64,000 bases of DNA from Clostridium sp. DL-VIII (GTDB lineage Bacteria; Bacillota; Clostridia; Clostridiales; Clostridiaceae), in assembly GCF_000230835.1 (NCBI RefSeq), contig NZ_CM001240.1, positions 405,001 to 469,000 of the forward strand, given 5' to 3'. A program made the position numbers and the translations under genes. Below the pieces are notes generated by a model. It saw only the letters and a program-made list of their open reading frames with translations, was not told the origin of the DNA and ran no database searches. Shown in pieces: positions 53,127-64,000 of the stretch (position 1 is its first letter; each line of letters opens with the position of its first letter).

Positions 53127-53669
53127 ATGTCAAGAGTAGGTAGATTACCAATAGCTATTCCTGCTGATGTAACTGTTACTGTAACACCAGATAATGCTGT
53201 TACAGTTAAGGGACCAAAAGGTGAGCTAGTTAAGACTATGCATAAAGATATTAGTATAGCTGTTGAAAACAATGAAGTAATTGTTACTAGACATAGTGAA
53301 CAAAAAGATCACAGAGCTCTTCACGGTTTGACAAGAGCATTAATTAATAATATGGTAATTGGAGTAAAGCAAGGTTACCAAAAAACTTTAGATTTAGTTG
53401 GTGTTGGTTATAGAGCTCAATTACAAGGAAAGAAACTTGTAATGAACCTTGGATATTCACATCCAGTTGAAATTGAACCTATTGACGGAATCACATTTGA
53501 AACTCCAGCTGCAACTAGAGTAGTAGTTAGCGGAATCGACAAAGAAAAAGTTGGATTTGCAGCAGCAGATATAAGAAAATGGAGAGTACCAGAACCATAT
53601 AAGGGCAAAGGTATTAAGTATGAGAACGAAGTGATTAGACGTAAAGAAGGTAAGACTGGTAAGAAATAA
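53127..53669 (+). CDS. rplF: 50S ribosomal protein L6
   Basis: A 180-residue two-domain L6 near the factor-binding site. Begins [15 protein letters not shown] and ends [34 protein letters not shown] precedes ATG. Confidence 0.98.
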   Translation: MSRVGRLPIAIPADVTVTVTPDNAVTVKGPKGELVKTMHKDISIAVENNEVIVTRHSEQKDHRALHGLTRALINNMVIGVKQGYQKTLDLVGVGYRAQLQGKKLVMNLGYSHPVEIEPIDGITFETPAATRVVVSGIDKEKVGFAAADIRKWRVPEPYKGKGIKYENEVIRRKEGKTGKK

Positions 53670-53687
53670 TAGAAAGGAGTGAGTTTT

Positions 53688-54047
53688 ATGTTCAAAAAGG
53701 TAGACAAAAAAGCAGGTAGAGAAAAGCGTCACCTTAGAGTTCGTAGAAAAGTTTCTGGTACTGCAGAAAGACCAAGACTTTCAGTTTTTAAGAGTGAAAA
53801 GAATATTTATGCACAAGTTATTGATGATATAAATGGAGTTACACTAGTAGCTGCTTCAAGTTTAGACAAAGATTTTGCTGCTAAAGGTGGAACTAAAGAA
53901 GGTGCTAAACTTGTTGGAGAAGTTGTTGCCAAGAGAGCTATAGAAAAAGGAATTGATGCAGTGGTATTTGATAGAGGCGGATACATATATCACGGAAGAA
54001 TTCAAGAATTAGCACAAGCAGCTAGAGAAGCAGGCTTGAAATTCTAA
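53688..54047 (+). CDS. rplR: 50S ribosomal protein L18
   Basis: A 119-residue 5S-rRNA binding L18. Conserved [21 protein letters not shown] and the ending [24 protein letters not shown]. The start ATG 53688 has AAAGGAG upstream; the nine-base longer frame begins in that site. Confidence 0.97.
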   Translation: MFKKVDKKAGREKRHLRVRRKVSGTAERPRLSVFKSEKNIYAQVIDDINGVTLVAASSLDKDFAAKGGTKEGAKLVGEVVAKRAIEKGIDAVVFDRGGYIYHGRIQELAQAAREAGLKF

Positions 54048-54066
54048 TAAACAAGGAGGGAAATAA

Positions 54067-54564
54067 ATGAGAATCGATCCTAGTACACTAGACCTTAAAG
54101 AAAAGGTTGTTTTTATAAACAGAGTTACTAAGGTTGTTAAGGGCGGTAGAAACTTCAGATTCAGCGCTCTAGTTGTTGTCGGTGATGAGAACGGACACGT
54201 TGGAGTTGGAATGGGTAAGTCAATCGAAATCCCAGAAGCAATTAAAAAAGGAATAGAAGATGCTAAGAAAAACTTAGTAAGTGTTGCAATGGTAGGAACA
54301 ACAATTCCTCACCAAGTGAATGGTAAATTTGGAACTGCAAATGTTCTAATTATGCCAGCTAAAGAAGGTACAGGAGTTATCGCTGGAGGCCCAGCTAGAG
54401 CAGTACTTGAATTAGCTGGATTAAAGGATGTTAGAGCTAAATCATTAGGCTCAAACAATCCTAATAACATGGTAAGTGCTACAATAAACGGATTAGCTAG
54501 TTTAAGAACAGCTGAAGATATAGCTAAATTAAGAGGCAAATCTGTAGAAGAAATATTAGGTTAG
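54067..54564 (+). CDS. rpsE: 30S ribosomal protein S5
   Basis: A 165-residue S5 with the dsRNA-binding-like N-domain ([23 protein letters not shown]) and GTIPH-type region read as [12 protein letters not shown]. The spectinomycin loop looks normal. AAGGAGGG upstream. Confidence 0.98.
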   Translation: MRIDPSTLDLKEKVVFINRVTKVVKGGRNFRFSALVVVGDENGHVGVGMGKSIEIPEAIKKGIEDAKKNLVSVAMVGTTIPHQVNGKFGTANVLIMPAKEGTGVIAGGPARAVLELAGLKDVRAKSLGSNNPNNMVSATINGLASLRTAEDIAKLRGKSVEEILG

Positions 54565-54575
54565 GAGGCATTGCA

Positions 54576-54755
54576 ATGGCTAAATTAAGAGTTACATTAG
54601 TAAAGAGCTTAATCGGTAGAAAGAAGGACCATATCGCTACTGCAAATGCTCTTGGACTTAAAAAAATAGGTAAAATAGTAGAACCTGAGGCAACACCTCA
54701 AGTACAAGGTATGATAAAAAAGATTGAATATCTACTAAAAGTAGAAGAAGTATAG
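54576..54755 (+). CDS. rpmD: 50S ribosomal protein L30
   Basis: A 59-residue L30, [17 protein letters not shown] at the start and [17 protein letters not shown] in the middle. TTAGGAGG lies nine bases before ATG. It fills the gap between rpsE and rplO. Confidence 0.97.
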   Translation: MAKLRVTLVKSLIGRKKDHIATANALGLKKIGKIVEPEATPQVQGMIKKIEYLLKVEEV

Positions 54756-54775
54756 AATAAGGAGGTGCACTGAAT

Positions 54776-55216
54776 ATGAAACTTCACGAATTAAAACCAG
54801 CAGAAGGTAGCAAAAAAGCACCTAAAAGAATTGGTAGAGGTACTGGTTCTGGCTTAGGAAGAAATGCTGGTAAAGGTGAAAAAGGCCAAAATGCAAGATC
54901 AGGCGGTGGTGTAAGACCTGGTTTCGAAGGTGGTCAAATGCCTTTATATAGAAGACTTCCTAAGAGAGGTTTTACTAACATTTTTGCAAAGAAGATTGTT
55001 AGTATAAATCTTGACAGATTAAATATTTTTGAAGATGGTACAGAAATTACTCCAGAAGTATTACTTGAAAGAAGAGTAGTAAGTAAAGTATTAGATGGAG
55101 TTAAGATTCTTGGAAACGGGACATTAGAAAAAAGCTTAACAGTTAAAGGATGTAAGTTCTCTAAGTCTGCTATAGAAAAGATTGAGGCAGCTGGGGGAAA
55201 AGTTGAGGTGATGTAA
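54776..55216 (+). CDS. rplO: 50S ribosomal protein L15
   Basis: A 146-residue L15 with a Gly/Arg/Lys-rich N-terminal extension ([19 protein letters not shown]) and a globular C-domain. AAGGAGGTG upstream. The next gene, secY, starts one base after its stop codon, with its ribosome binding site inside rplO. Confidence 0.98.
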   Translation: MKLHELKPAEGSKKAPKRIGRGTGSGLGRNAGKGEKGQNARSGGGVRPGFEGGQMPLYRRLPKRGFTNIFAKKIVSINLDRLNIFEDGTEITPEVLLERRVVSKVLDGVKILGNGTLEKSLTVKGCKFSKSAIEKIEAAGGKVEVM

Positions 55217-55217
55217 A

Positions 55218-56504
55218 GTGCTTCAAACTCTACGTAATGCATTCAAGGTTCCTGAACTTAGAAAAAAGATTCTATGGACAATATTATTAGTTGCAGCTTT
55301 CAGGTTAGGAAGTCATATTCCTCTTCCTGGAATTAACTCTGATTATTTGAAAAACCTATCAAATTCTGGTGGTTTATTAGGATTTTATGATATGCTTTCT
55401 GGAGGTGCTTTTAGTAGATCTAGTATATTAGCATTAGGAGTTATGCCATATATTAATGCATCAATTATAATGCAGCTATTAACTGTTGCTATACCTCAAA
55501 TGGAGCAACTTCAAAAAGAGGGAGATACAGGAAGGAAAAAGATACAGAGCGCTACGCGTTATGTATCTCTTGGAATTTCATTTATATTAGCTTATGGAAT
55601 TCTAGCTACAATCTCAAGTAGTGGTGCTACAAATGGGATAAACTTAATGCAAAAGCTTATTATTGTGTTTGCGTTAGTAGTTGGAACAACATTCTGTATG
55701 TGGCTTGGAGACCAAATTACAGTTAAAGGTATTGGTAATGGAACATCTATTTTGATATTCATTAATATAATTTCAAGAGTTCCAATGACAATTGGGTCAA
55801 TGATGACAATGCAGGAAGCTGGGAGTGCAAGTATTGTAGAAATTATATTATTTGGAGCGTTTATTGTGCTTTTACTTGGAACCATCCTATATTTCTCTTT
55901 ATCAGAGAGAAGAGTTACTGTACAATATGCAGGCAAATTCTCCTCTGGAAATAGTAATATGGTAAAATCACAATCGACTCATATTCCATTAAGTATAATA
56001 GGATCTGCCGTTCTTGCAATTATATTTTCCATGTCAGTAATGGATTTTCCAAGGACAATTGCAACACTGTTCGGTGGCGATAAAGAGTGGGCAAAATGGA
56101 TATTGACTAATAATACAAGTATATTTAATTCTAAGAGTTGGATGTATTTGGTATTATATGCAGTACTAACAATATTTTTTAATTGGTTCTATACTCAAAT
56201 TACTTTTAAACCTGACGAAATGTCTGAAAATCTTCATAAATCAGCAGGTTTTGTACCAGGAGTAAGACCAGGAGAAGAGACCACAATATTTTTTGAAAGA
56301 GTTTTGAATAGAGTATCTTTTATTGGAGGAATTTTAGCTGCAATTTTAGCTGTTACTCCAAAGATTATAGAGAATTATACACAATTTCAAAATATAGCTT
56401 TTTCAGGAACAGGACTATTGATTGTTATAAATGTTGCATTAGATTTTACGAGAAGAGTAGAATCACAAATGATAGTTAGACATTATAAAGGATTTCTTAA
56501 ATAG
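55218..56504 (+). CDS. secY: Preprotein translocase channel SecY
   Basis: A 428-residue ten-helix membrane channel for protein export. Conserved LGSHIPLPGIN near the N-terminus, PYINASIIMQLL plug/helix region, GIGNGTS cytoplasmic loop, and the C5 loop FVPGVRPGEET that contacts SecA and ribosomes. Start GTG 55218, with GAGGTGA within the end of rplO. It partners SecE (29954). Confidence 0.98.
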   Translation: MLQTLRNAFKVPELRKKILWTILLVAAFRLGSHIPLPGINSDYLKNLSNSGGLLGFYDMLSGGAFSRSSILALGVMPYINASIIMQLLTVAIPQMEQLQKEGDTGRKKIQSATRYVSLGISFILAYGILATISSSGATNGINLMQKLIIVFALVVGTTFCMWLGDQITVKGIGNGTSILIFINIISRVPMTIGSMMTMQEAGSASIVEIILFGAFIVLLLGTILYFSLSERRVTVQYAGKFSSGNSNMVKSQSTHIPLSIIGSAVLAIIFSMSVMDFPRTIATLFGGDKEWAKWILTNNTSIFNSKSWMYLVLYAVLTIFFNWFYTQITFKPDEMSENLHKSAGFVPGVRPGEETTIFFERVLNRVSFIGGILAAILAVTPKIIENYTQFQNIAFSGTGLLIVINVALDFTRRVESQMIVRHYKGFLK

Positions 56505-56529
56505 ATTAGAATAAATGGAGATGAAGCCA

Positions 56530-57180
56530 GTGAAGATAGTATTACTAGGACCTCCAGGAGCTGGAAAGGGAACACAGGCTAAGTCAATCAGTAATAAATA
56601 TTCAATACCACATATTTCTACGGGAGATATTTTTAGAAAAAACATTTCTGAAAACACTCCTCTAGGAATAGAAGCAAAGAGTTACATGGATAACGGACAG
56701 TTAGTTCCTGATGAAGTAACAATTAACATGGTTAAGGATAGATTGCAACAGGAAGATTGTAAGGTTGGATATTTACTGGATGGTTTTCCTAGAACTGTGG
56801 CTCAAGCTGATGCTCTTAACAGCTTTCTTATAGAGAGAGACGAACAATTAGATACTGCATTACTAATAAAGGTACCTAATGAATTCATTTTAGAAAGAAT
56901 GACTGGTAGAAGAGTTTGCCCATCGTGTGGAGCAAGTTATCACGTTAAATTCAATCCTCCAACAAATGAAGGAAAATGTGACCTGTGTGGAAGTGAGATT
57001 ATACAAAGAAAAGATGATACGGTTGATACTGTAAAAGAAAGACTTGATGTATATGAAAGAGAAACACAACCATTAGTTGAATTTTACTCTGAAAAACAAT
57101 TGCTTTCAGAAGTAGATGGCACAAAAGCTATAAATGATGTTTTCAGAGGCATATGTGAAATACTGGGGAACAATAAGTAA
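56530..57180 (+). CDS. adk: Adenylate kinase, zinc type
   Basis: A 216-residue AMP kinase. P-loop [13 protein letters not shown]-binding STGDIFR, DGFPRT, and a long lid with a four-cysteine zinc site (CPSCG...CDLCG). The start GTG 56530 lies nine bases after GGAG and gives the usual MKIVLLGPP beginning; ATG 56515 and 56521 are in frame but lie before or within the site. Its stop overlaps the map start. Confidence 0.96.
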   Translation: MKIVLLGPPGAGKGTQAKSISNKYSIPHISTGDIFRKNISENTPLGIEAKSYMDNGQLVPDEVTINMVKDRLQQEDCKVGYLLDGFPRTVAQADALNSFLIERDEQLDTALLIKVPNEFILERMTGRRVCPSCGASYHVKFNPPTNEGKCDLCGSEIIQRKDDTVDTVKERLDVYERETQPLVEFYSEKQLLSEVDGTKAINDVFRGICEILGNNK

Positions 57181-57929
57181 TGATTATAATAAAAAATCAT
57201 GATGAAATAGCCATAATGAAAAAAGCAGGTAGAATAGTAGGAGAAACATTGCTATTGCTTGAAGAAGAAGTAAAACCCGGAGTGACAACTGCAGATTTAG
57301 ATAGAATAGCAGAAGAATTTATAACTAAGCATGGAGCAAAACCTTCATTTAAAGGCTTATATGGTTTTCCTTCGTCACTGTGTATTTCAGTAAATGAGCA
57401 GGTAGTACATGGATTTCCAGGAGAGTATGTTCTTAAAGAAGGGGACATAGTTAGTGTCGACTGTGGGGCATTCTTTGATGGATTTCATGGGGACGCAGCA
57501 AGAACATTTCCTGTTGGAAATATCTCTGCAGATGCTCAAAAATTAATTGATATAACAAGGGAAAGTTTCTTTGAAGGTATAAAATTCGCTAGAGAAGGAA
57601 ATAAATTAACTGATATATCACATGAAATACAAAGCTACGTAGAAGCAGCAGGTTTCTCAGTTGTAAGAGATTTTGTAGGGCATGGGATTGGGCGAAAGGT
57701 TCATGAAGATCCTAATGTACCTAATTTCGGTAAGTCTGGTAAGGGGCCAAAGTTGCTTAAAGGTATGGTATTAGCAATAGAGCCTATGATTAATGCGGGT
57801 ACCTATAAGGTAAAAACGTTGAAAAACGGATGGACAGTTGTAACCGCAGATTCTTCTTTATCAGCGCATTATGAAAATACAGTTGCAATTTTATCAGATG
57901 GACCTGAAATATTAACACTGATTAAGTAG
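57180..57929 (+). CDS. map: Methionine aminopeptidase type I
   Basis: A 249-residue metallopeptidase removing N-terminal Met. Metal ligands are visible in SVDCGAFFDGFHGDAART (two Asp), GHGIGRKVHEDPNVPN (His), AIEPM (Glu) and AHYENTVAI (Glu). The ATG overlaps the adk stop (TAATG). Confidence 0.97.
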   Translation: MIIIKNHDEIAIMKKAGRIVGETLLLLEEEVKPGVTTADLDRIAEEFITKHGAKPSFKGLYGFPSSLCISVNEQVVHGFPGEYVLKEGDIVSVDCGAFFDGFHGDAARTFPVGNISADAQKLIDITRESFFEGIKFAREGNKLTDISHEIQSYVEAAGFSVVRDFVGHGIGRKVHEDPNVPNFGKSGKGPKLLKGMVLAIEPMINAGTYKVKTLKNGWTVVTADSSLSAHYENTVAILSDGPEILTLIK

Positions 57930-58016
57930 AAAAAAGAGTGTTGCTTAGTTATAAATTTGCATAATACCATTGTGGTAGTGTTAATTTATACTAAGGTAAT
58001 CATAGAGGTGAAAAAT

Positions 58017-58298
58017 TTGCAAAACAATGACTTGATTGGAAAAGTAGTACTTTCAAAAGCAGGAAGAGATAGAGATTACTTATATGTTGTTGTTAGGCAG
58101 ATAGATAATAATTATGTATTACTAGCAAATGGGGATACAAAGTTAATTGATATGCCTAAGAAGAAAAAGATTAAACACTTAAGTATTTTAGAAGATGTAG
58201 ATAATGAATTGTTTTCATTAATACAATTATGCGATAAGAGTACTGATTTAAAGATTAAGAGATTCCTAAAACTTAGAGGCATTGTTAAGGAGGGTTGA
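58017..58298 (+). CDS. KOW-domain RNA-binding protein (L14e-like, YbzG type)
   Basis: A 93-residue basic protein with a KOW-like start ([21 protein letters not shown]) and a Lys-rich centre ([10 protein letters not shown]). Proteins of this type commonly sit between map and infA in Firmicutes, and their function is not established. The start TTG 58017 follows GAGGTG; the longer frame from 57957 has no site. Confidence 0.88.
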   Translation: MQNNDLIGKVVLSKAGRDRDYLYVVVRQIDNNYVLLANGDTKLIDMPKKKKIKHLSILEDVDNELFSLIQLCDKSTDLKIKRFLKLRGIVKEG

Positions 58299-58305
58299 TT
58301 ACCTT

Positions 58306-58524
58306 ATGTCAAAAGATGATGTTATAGAAATGCAAGGTACAGTCCTAGAATCTTTACCAAATGCTATGTTTCAAGTTGAGCTTGAGAGTGGCCATAAGAT
58401 TCTAGCACACATATCAGGTAAATTAAGAATGAACTTCATAAGAATTTTACCAGGAGATAAAGTTACAGTGGAACTTTCTCCTTATGATTTAACGAGAGGT
58501 AGAATTACGTGGAGAGCAAAATAA
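58306..58524 (+). CDS. infA: Translation initiation factor IF-1
   Basis: A 72-residue OB-fold factor: [22 protein letters not shown]... and the ending [23 protein letters not shown] lies 11 bases before ATG 58306. The 24-base longer frame starts within the previous gene. Confidence 0.98.
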   Translation: MSKDDVIEMQGTVLESLPNAMFQVELESGHKILAHISGKLRMNFIRILPGDKVTVELSPYDLTRGRITWRAK

Positions 58525-58569
58525 AGTAGATATAACTTACATTTAAGATCTACTACAAAAGTAATATGA

Positions 58570-58695
<126 letters not shown>

Positions 58696-58741
58696 TGATC
58701 AACTTACAATATTATCTGCATTAAAATAAATGTAAATAATA

Positions 58742-58770
58742 TTGACATTTCAGCAAAAGTCAAATATGAT
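58742..58770 (+). promoter_or_regulatory. rpsM (alpha operon) promoter
   Basis: TTGACA (58742-58747), a 17-base spacer and TATGAT (58765-58770), 140 bases before rpsM. The leader between contains a small hairpin TTCTA/TAGAA near 58828-58843. Confidence 0.65.
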
Positions 58771-58908
58771 TATATAGTCGTTTAATTAATCAAAAATAAA
58801 TTTTAGGGCGGCTGGCAATGGAATGGTTCTATTGACCTAGAATTTTATTATAAATATAAAAATATAAAATCTGTTATACATTTCAATTATCAGGAGGTGT
58901 AAATTTTA

Positions 58909-59277
58909 ATGGCAAGAATATCAGGTATTGACCTACCAAGAGAAAAAAGAGTTGAAATAGGTTTAACTTATATATATGGTATAGGATTATCAACTTCACA
59001 AAAAATCTTAGCTACAACAGGAATTAATCCAGATACAAGAGTTAAGGATTTATCAGAAGATGAAGTTAACGAAATCAGAACTTATATCAACAAAAATTTA
59101 ATGGTTGAAGGTGACTTAAGAAGAGATGTCGCTTTAAATATCAAGAGATTAGTAGAAATAGGATCATATAGAGGAATTAGACATAGAAGAGGTCTTCCAG
59201 TAAGAGGACAAAAAACTAAGACTAATGCAAGAACTAGAAAAGGTCCTAAGAAAACTATAGCTAATAAGAAGAAATAG
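58909..59277 (+). CDS. rpsM: 30S ribosomal protein S13
   Basis: A 122-residue S13 of the 30S head. Begins [14 protein letters not shown], helix-two-turn-helix [14 protein letters not shown], and basic tail [34 protein letters not shown] upstream. Confidence 0.98.
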   Translation: MARISGIDLPREKRVEIGLTYIYGIGLSTSQKILATTGINPDTRVKDLSEDEVNEIRTYINKNLMVEGDLRRDVALNIKRLVEIGSYRGIRHRRGLPVRGQKTKTNARTRKGPKKTIANKKK

Positions 59278-59292
59278 TAAGGAGGGAAGATA

Positions 59293-59688
59293 ATGGCAGC
59301 TCAAAAAGTAAAGAAGACTAGAAGAAGAAAAGAAAGAAAAAATGTTGAGCATGGTGCTGCACACATTAAGTCAACTTTTAATAATTCAATAGTTACTTTA
59401 ACAGATGCAGTAGGAAATGCTTTATCATGGTCAAGTGCAGGAGCACTAGGCTTTAGAGGATCAAGAAAGAGTACACCATTTGCAGCTCAAATGGCAGCAG
59501 AAACTGCAGCTAAAGTAGCAATGGAACACGGCTTAAAAAGTATAGAGGTTTATGTTAAAGGACCTGGTTCAGGAAGAGAAGCAGCTATAAGATCCTTACA
59601 AGCAGCAGGATTAGAAGTAACTTTAATAAAAGATGTTACTCCAATACCACATAATGGTTGTAGACCACCAAAGAGAAGAAGAGTCTAA
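59293..59688 (+). CDS. rpsK: 30S ribosomal protein S11
   Basis: A 131-residue S11 of the platform, with [19 protein letters not shown] and the ending [16 protein letters not shown] type (here [17 protein letters not shown]). AAGGAGGG upstream. Confidence 0.98.
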   Translation: MAAQKVKKTRRRKERKNVEHGAAHIKSTFNNSIVTLTDAVGNALSWSSAGALGFRGSRKSTPFAAQMAAETAAKVAMEHGLKSIEVYVKGPGSGREAAIRSLQAAGLEVTLIKDVTPIPHNGCRPPKRRRV

Positions 59689-59718
59689 TATAACCGTAGT
59701 AATAGGAGGTGTAATTTA

Positions 59719-60339
59719 ATGGCAAGATATACTGGCGCTACATGTAGATTATGTAGAAGAGAAGGTATGAAACTTTTCCTTAAGGGTGATAGATGTTTTA
59801 CAGATAAATGTGCTTTTGTTAGAAGAAGCTATGCACCAGGGCAACATGGGTCAAACAAAAAGAAAGTATCGAACTATGGTGTTCAATTAAGAGAAAAGCA
59901 AAAAGCAAGAAGAATTTATGGCATATTAGAAGGCCAATTTAGAACATATTATGAAAAAGCTGAGCATATAAAAGGTATTACAGGTGAAAACTTACTTAGA
60001 TTACTAGAAATGAGACTTGATAACGTAGTTTATAGATTAGGTTATGGTGCATCAAGAAATGAGGCTAGACAATTAGTAACTCATGGACATTTCTTAGTAA
60101 ATGGTAAGAAAGTTGATATTTGTTCATACAATGTTTCAGTTAATGATGTAATTACTGTATGCGAAAAGAGCAGATCAAGTGAAAAGTTCAAGACTTTTGT
60201 TGAAAATCCAAAGACTTTACCAAAATGGTTAGAAGCTAATGTTGATAACTATGAAGGAAAGGTAGTTGCAGAGCCATCAAGAGAAGATATAGATGTGCCT
60301 GTTAACGAAACACTTATTGTTGAGTTATACAGTAAATAA
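59719..60339 (+). CDS. rpsD: 30S ribosomal protein S4, zinc type
   Basis: A 206-residue S4. N-terminal zinc site from CRLCRREG and CFTDKCAF, then [10 protein letters not shown], and the S4 RNA-binding domain ([31 protein letters not shown]). AGGAGGTG upstream. In Bacillus S4 represses its own mRNA; no site is claimed here. Confidence 0.98.
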   Translation: MARYTGATCRLCRREGMKLFLKGDRCFTDKCAFVRRSYAPGQHGSNKKKVSNYGVQLREKQKARRIYGILEGQFRTYYEKAEHIKGITGENLLRLLEMRLDNVVYRLGYGASRNEARQLVTHGHFLVNGKKVDICSYNVSVNDVITVCEKSRSSEKFKTFVENPKTLPKWLEANVDNYEGKVVAEPSREDIDVPVNETLIVELYSK

Positions 60340-60441
60340 TATATTTATATTTGTTAGAGAAATTTATCACAATATATGCAAATATAGAATCAGTTGCCCT
60401 CATAATAAGGTTGCCATTTATAATATAAGGAGGGTTTGTCA

Positions 60442-61389
60442 ATGTTAGAAATCGAAAAGCCAATAATAGAATGTATAGAAGCTAATGAAGATGGTACTTA
60501 TGGTAAGTATGTTGTTGAGCCACTAGAAAGAGGATATGGTATTACATTAGGAAATGCCCTAAGAAGAATATTATTATCATCTCTTCCTGGAGTTGCAGCA
60601 ACCTCTGTCAAAATTGATGGAGTACTTCATGAGTTTTCTACCGTTCAAGGAGTTAAAGAAGACATTACTGAATTAATTCTTAACATTAAATCATTAGCTC
60701 TAAGAATGAATGGTGAAGGTCCAAAAGTTATTTATATTGATGCTAAAGGACCAGGTGAAGTTACTGGAGCTGATATAAAGACTGATGGAGATGTTGAAGT
60801 TGTTAATAAGAATTTACATATTGCAACTTTAGATAACGATGGAAGACTTTATATGGAATTAACAGTTAATAAGGGAAGAGGATATGTCACTCAAAATAAA
60901 AATAAGAGTGAAGAATTACCAATTTCAGCTATAGCAGTTGATTCTATTTATACACCAGTAAAAAGAGTTAATTTTACTGTTGATAATACAAGAGTTGGTC
61001 AAATTACTGATTATGATAAATTAACTTTAGAAATTTGGACTAATGGAACTATAAAAATAGATGAAGCCATTAGTTTATCAGCAAAAATACTTATTGAACA
61101 CTTTAAATTATTCATGTCATTAACAGATAATACCAATGATGTTGAAATAATGATAGAAAAAGAAGACGATAAGAAAGAAAAAGTCCTAGAAATGACTGTA
61201 GAAGAACTTGACTTATCAGTTAGATCATATAACTGTTTAAAGAGAGCCGGAATTAATACAGTCCAAGAACTTGCTACAAAATCTATGGATGATATGATGA
61301 AAGTAAGGAATCTAGGAAAGAAATCTTTAGAAGAAGTTGAAAGAAAGCTTAAAGAATTAGGTTTAGCCCTAAAACTAACCGAGGAGTAA
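60442..61389 (+). CDS. rpoA: RNA polymerase alpha subunit
   Basis: A 315-residue alpha subunit. N-terminal dimerisation domain with [21 protein letters not shown], a linker near 230-245, and C-terminal DNA-binding domain [22 protein letters not shown]...[11 protein letters not shown]. The start ATG 60442 has AAGGAGGG upstream. Confidence 0.98.
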   Translation: MLEIEKPIIECIEANEDGTYGKYVVEPLERGYGITLGNALRRILLSSLPGVAATSVKIDGVLHEFSTVQGVKEDITELILNIKSLALRMNGEGPKVIYIDAKGPGEVTGADIKTDGDVEVVNKNLHIATLDNDGRLYMELTVNKGRGYVTQNKNKSEELPISAIAVDSIYTPVKRVNFTVDNTRVGQITDYDKLTLEIWTNGTIKIDEAISLSAKILIEHFKLFMSLTDNTNDVEIMIEKEDDKKEKVLEMTVEELDLSVRSYNCLKRAGINTVQELATKSMDDMMKVRNLGKKSLEEVERKLKELGLALKLTEE

Positions 61390-61401
61390 GGAGGTAAATC
61401 C

Positions 61402-61743
61402 ATGGCAAGTCATCGTAAATTAGGTCTTCCTACAGACCAAAGAAGAGCTATGCTAAGAAATCTTGTTACTAGTCTATTAAAACATGGTAAAATCGAGACA
61501 ACTGAAACAAGAGCTAAAGAAACTAGATCAATAGCAGAAAAAATGATTACTCTTGGAAAAAGAGGAGATCTTCATGCTAGAAGACAAGTTTTATCTTATG
61601 TTCAAGAAGAATTAGTTGTTAAGAATTTATTTGATAATGTAGCTCCAAAGTATACTGAAAGAAATGGCGGATATACAAGAATGATTAAAAAAGGTCCTAG
61701 AAGAGGGGACGGAGCTGAGATAGTAATACTTGAATTAGTATAA
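61402..61743 (+). CDS. rplQ: 50S ribosomal protein L17
   Basis: A 113-residue L17, beginning [28 protein letters not shown] upstream. It is the last gene of the ribosomal cluster and is followed by a strong terminator. Confidence 0.98.
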   Translation: MASHRKLGLPTDQRRAMLRNLVTSLLKHGKIETTETRAKETRSIAEKMITLGKRGDLHARRQVLSYVQEELVVKNLFDNVAPKYTERNGGYTRMIKKGPRRGDGAEIVILELV

Positions 61744-61753
61744 TACAATTTCT

Positions 61754-61787
61754 AATAGGGATTAGGTTTAGACTTAATCCCTATTTT
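61754..61787 (+). terminator. Ribosomal cluster terminator
   Basis: An 11-bp perfect stem AATAGGGATTA/TAATCCCTATT with a ten-base loop and TTTT, 11 bases after the rplQ stop. Confidence 0.85.
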
Positions 61788-61973
61788 GACATATAAAAAT
61801 AAAAATGAGATTAATATATTATAGAGAGGTTTTTTATTAGTTTATTAAAAAAATCGCTTTTTATTGAACGTATGAAATTTTGATATATAATTAAACTATT
61901 AATGTAGTAATTTATACATTGGTATAAGACATTTGTATAATATATTAACAATAAAACATCATGGAGGGTTACT

Positions 61974-62825
61974 ATGAGTGATGCAATGGTAAAATGCACA
62001 AATGTATCTTTTAAATATATAAAAGACTCAGATGGAGTTAAAGAAGAAAAGTATGCAGTAAAGGATGTCAATTTAAGTGTAAAAAAAGGTGAATTTTTAG
62101 TTATATTAGGGCATAATGGATCAGGAAAATCAACAATAGCTAAGCATATGAATGCATTGGTAGTACCTACAGAAGGTACAGTAGTTGTCGATGGACTCGA
62201 TACAACTGATCCAGATAATGTATGGAATATTCGGTCTAAAGCTGGAATGGTATTTCAGAATCCAGATAATCAATTAGTTGCTACAATAGTTGAAGAGGAT
62301 GTAGCCTTTGGACCTGAAAACCTAGGAGTTGAGCCATCAGAAATAAGAAAAAGAGTTGATGAAAGTTTAGAAAAAGTTGGGATGAGCAAGTATAAAAAGC
62401 ATGCACCACATCTTTTATCTGGAGGACAGAAGCAAAGAATTGCAATAGCAGGAATTCTTGCCATACAACCTGAATGTATAATTTTTGATGAACCAACAGC
62501 CATGTTAGATCCACTAGGAAGAAAAGAGGTTCTAAAAACTATTAGAGATCTTAATGAGAAACATGGTATTACTATAGTTCTAATAACTCACTATATGGAT
62601 GAAGCTGCACAAGCAGATAGAATCATAGTAATGGATGGTGGAAGTGTTATGATGGAAGGTACGCCAAGAGAAATATTCCCACAGGTAGAGCGCATGAAAA
62701 AGATAGGATTAGATGTTCCGCAGGTAACAGAATTAGCTTATGAATTAAAAAAGGCAGGAATAAATATAAATGAAAAAATATTAAATGTAGATGAGATGGT
62801 GAATGAATTATGTCAATTAAAGTAG
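61974..62825 (+). CDS. ecfA1: ECF transporter ATPase EcfA1
   Basis: A 283-residue ABC ATPase of the energy-coupling factor module that powers vitamin and metal uptake. Walker [11 protein letters not shown]-loop FQNPDNQ, signature LSGGQKQR, Walker [13 protein letters not shown]-loop ITHYMDE. GGAGGG precedes the ATG. It overlaps ecfA2 by 16 bases. Substrate-binding S components are expected elsewhere in the genome. Confidence 0.96.
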   Translation: MSDAMVKCTNVSFKYIKDSDGVKEEKYAVKDVNLSVKKGEFLVILGHNGSGKSTIAKHMNALVVPTEGTVVVDGLDTTDPDNVWNIRSKAGMVFQNPDNQLVATIVEEDVAFGPENLGVEPSEIRKRVDESLEKVGMSKYKKHAPHLLSGGQKQRIAIAGILAIQPECIIFDEPTAMLDPLGRKEVLKTIRDLNEKHGITIVLITHYMDEAAQADRIIVMDGGSVMMEGTPREIFPQVERMKKIGLDVPQVTELAYELKKAGININEKILNVDEMVNELCQLK

Positions 62826-63679
62826 AAAATTTAACACATATATATGCGCCTAAAAGCCCTTTTGAAAAGATTGCCTTGAATGATGTATCTTTAGAGATAA
62901 AAGATGGGGAATTTGTGGCACTAATTGGGCACACTGGTTCAGGTAAATCAACATTAATTCAGCATTTTAATGGATTATTAGAAGCTACTAGCGGAAAAAT
63001 AATTGTAGATGGAGTAGATATTACAAGTAAGAGCGCTAAATTAATTGATATTAGGAAAAAAGTTGGATTAGTATTTCAATATCCAGAATATCAGATTTTT
63101 GAAGAGACTATAGCTAAAGACATTGAATTTGGACCTAAAAATTTGGGACTCTCTGATGAAGAAATTAAAGATAGAGTGATTGAATCTATGAAAATGGTTG
63201 GTCTTGACTACGAAACATATAAGGATAAATCGCCATTTGATTTGAGCGGAGGTCAAAAAAGAAGAGTTGCCATAGCTGGTGTAATAGCTATGAAACCTAC
63301 AACTTTAATTTTAGATGAGCCTACAGCAGGCCTAGATCCTAAAGGTAGAGACGATATTTTAAATCAAATAAGTAAGTTACATAAAGACTATAATATGACA
63401 ATAATTATAGTCAGCCATAGTATGGAGGATGTTGCAAAAATTGCGGAAAGAGTTATTGTAATGAATCATGGCGGAGTAGCATTACAAGGAACACCGGCAG
63501 AAGTATTTAAGGAAATTGATATGCTTGAAGAAATAGGTCTTGGTGTACCGCAGGTAACATATTTGGTTAGGGAGTTAAGGAAGAAGGGTTTTAATATTTC
63601 AGATAATGTATTTACAATAGAAGAAGCTAAGAAAGAACTCTTGTCCATTCTAAATAAAAATAAGGTAAGAGAGGAGTAG
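62810..63679 (+). CDS. ecfA2: ECF transporter ATPase EcfA2
   Basis: A 289-residue partner ATPase. Walker [11 protein letters not shown]-loop FQYPEYQ, signature LSGGQKRR, Walker [13 protein letters not shown]-loop VSHSMED. It starts inside the end of ecfA1, a sign of coupled translation, and heterodimerises with EcfA1. Confidence 0.96.
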   Translation: MSIKVENLTHIYAPKSPFEKIALNDVSLEIKDGEFVALIGHTGSGKSTLIQHFNGLLEATSGKIIVDGVDITSKSAKLIDIRKKVGLVFQYPEYQIFEETIAKDIEFGPKNLGLSDEEIKDRVIESMKMVGLDYETYKDKSPFDLSGGQKRRVAIAGVIAMKPTTLILDEPTAGLDPKGRDDILNQISKLHKDYNMTIIIVSHSMEDVAKIAERVIVMNHGGVALQGTPAEVFKEIDMLEEIGLGVPQVTYLVRELRKKGFNISDNVFTIEEAKKELLSILNKNKVREE

Positions 63680-63687
63680 ACAAGACT

Positions 63688-64000
63688 ATGTTGAAGAATA
63701 TCACAATAGGGCAGTACTTGCCGGGTGAATCGTTTATTCACAAGTTAGATCCTAGAACGAAGATTTTAATATCTATATTTTTTATTGTGTGCCTATTTAT
63801 TATAGACAAATTTATTGGATATACGGCTATAGTTGTATTTTTGCTTGCGATAATTCTAGTAGCAAAAATTCCATTTAGGTTTATTTTTAATGGATTAAAA
63901 CCTGTTTTTTTATTGATTGCTCTAACTGCTATTTTAAATATATTTATGGTTAGAGGTGCAGAAGGAACTGAAATATTTAGTATGGGTTTCTTAAAAGTAT
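63688..64000 (+). CDS. ecfT: ECF transporter transmembrane subunit EcfT (3' end outside window)
   Basis: The first 104 codons of a membrane protein starting MLKNITIGQYLPGESFIHKLDPRTK, the usual EcfT beginning, followed by several membrane helices. GAGGAG lies upstream. It couples the two ATPases to S components. The gene continues past the right edge. Confidence 0.92.
   Translation, partial: MLKNITIGQYLPGESFIHKLDPRTKILISIFFIVCLFIIDKFIGYTAIVVFLLAIILVAKIPFRFIFNGLKPVFLLIALTAILNIFMVRGAEGTEIFSMGFLKV

Noticed and set aside
61936..61941. TATAAT before ecfA1 as a promoter
   Set aside because: No acceptable -35 box or extended -10 at the right distance; left uncalled.

Overview
This is an AT-rich, strongly Firmicutes-type window that I read as Clostridium sensu stricto, probably the C. 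butyricum / C. beijerinckii group. The evidence is the predominance of AGA and A/T-ending codons, strong GGAGG ribosome binding sites, the Clostridium/Bacillus gene order around clpC and in the ribosomal protein cluster, sporulation and cyclic-di-AMP genes, and a 56-residue 2[4Fe-4S] clostridial ferredoxin. From memory, that ferredoxin resembles the C. butyricum protein closely. The species is inference.

Layout: (1) 1-2622 is the 3' part of an rRNA operon: most of a 23S gene, 5S, tRNA-Phe, tRNA-Cys and a terminator. (2) 2623-4953 is the only accessory-looking stretch. It holds an orphan promoter with a palindrome, decayed short ORFs, and a sugar-porter family transporter whose 12 arginines are all encoded by CGN codons, unlike the neighbouring genes. 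(3) 5010-9883 holds a CorA-like channel facing a csfB-tmk-darA-holB-ricT cluster, then an HMA-like small protein and ferredoxin. (4) 10062-19974 has a degenerate metallo-beta-lactamase-fold protein, the CtsR-controlled ctsR-mcsA-mcsB-clpC stress operon with a CtsR operator on its promoter, a thioredoxin reductase / glutaredoxin pair, radA and the c-di-AMP synthase disA. (5) 20217-28319 has a PIN/TRAM membrane protein, ispD, a proline T-box with proS, cysS, mrnC, rlmB, yacP, sigH and tRNA-Thr. (6) 28384-63679 is the large transcription/translation block: tuf, rpmG-secE-nusG, rplKA, rplJL, rpoBC, the str operon (rpsL, rpsG, fusA, second tuf), the S10-spc-alpha cluster with secY, adk, map and infA, then ecfA1-ecfA2 and the start of ecfT.

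Most of the window is conserved housekeeping DNA, and I do not see an undescribed multi-gene system. The most interesting signals are regulatory RNA. Two tandem mRNA hairpins before rplK and rplA copy the base of the L1 stalk of the 23S rRNA present in this same window. A hairpin separates the Shine-Dalgarno from the start codon of nusG. There is an L10 attenuator with a visible antiterminator, a structured S10-operon leader with a repeated 9-mer, and a perfect 15-bp hairpin at the start of the rpsL transcript. The two tuf genes differ at only about nine bases, which indicates ongoing gene conversion.

Start codons were re-chosen where the longest reading frame began inside its own ribosome binding site (for example darA, mcsA, clpC, trxB, radA, disA, rplX, adk, infA).
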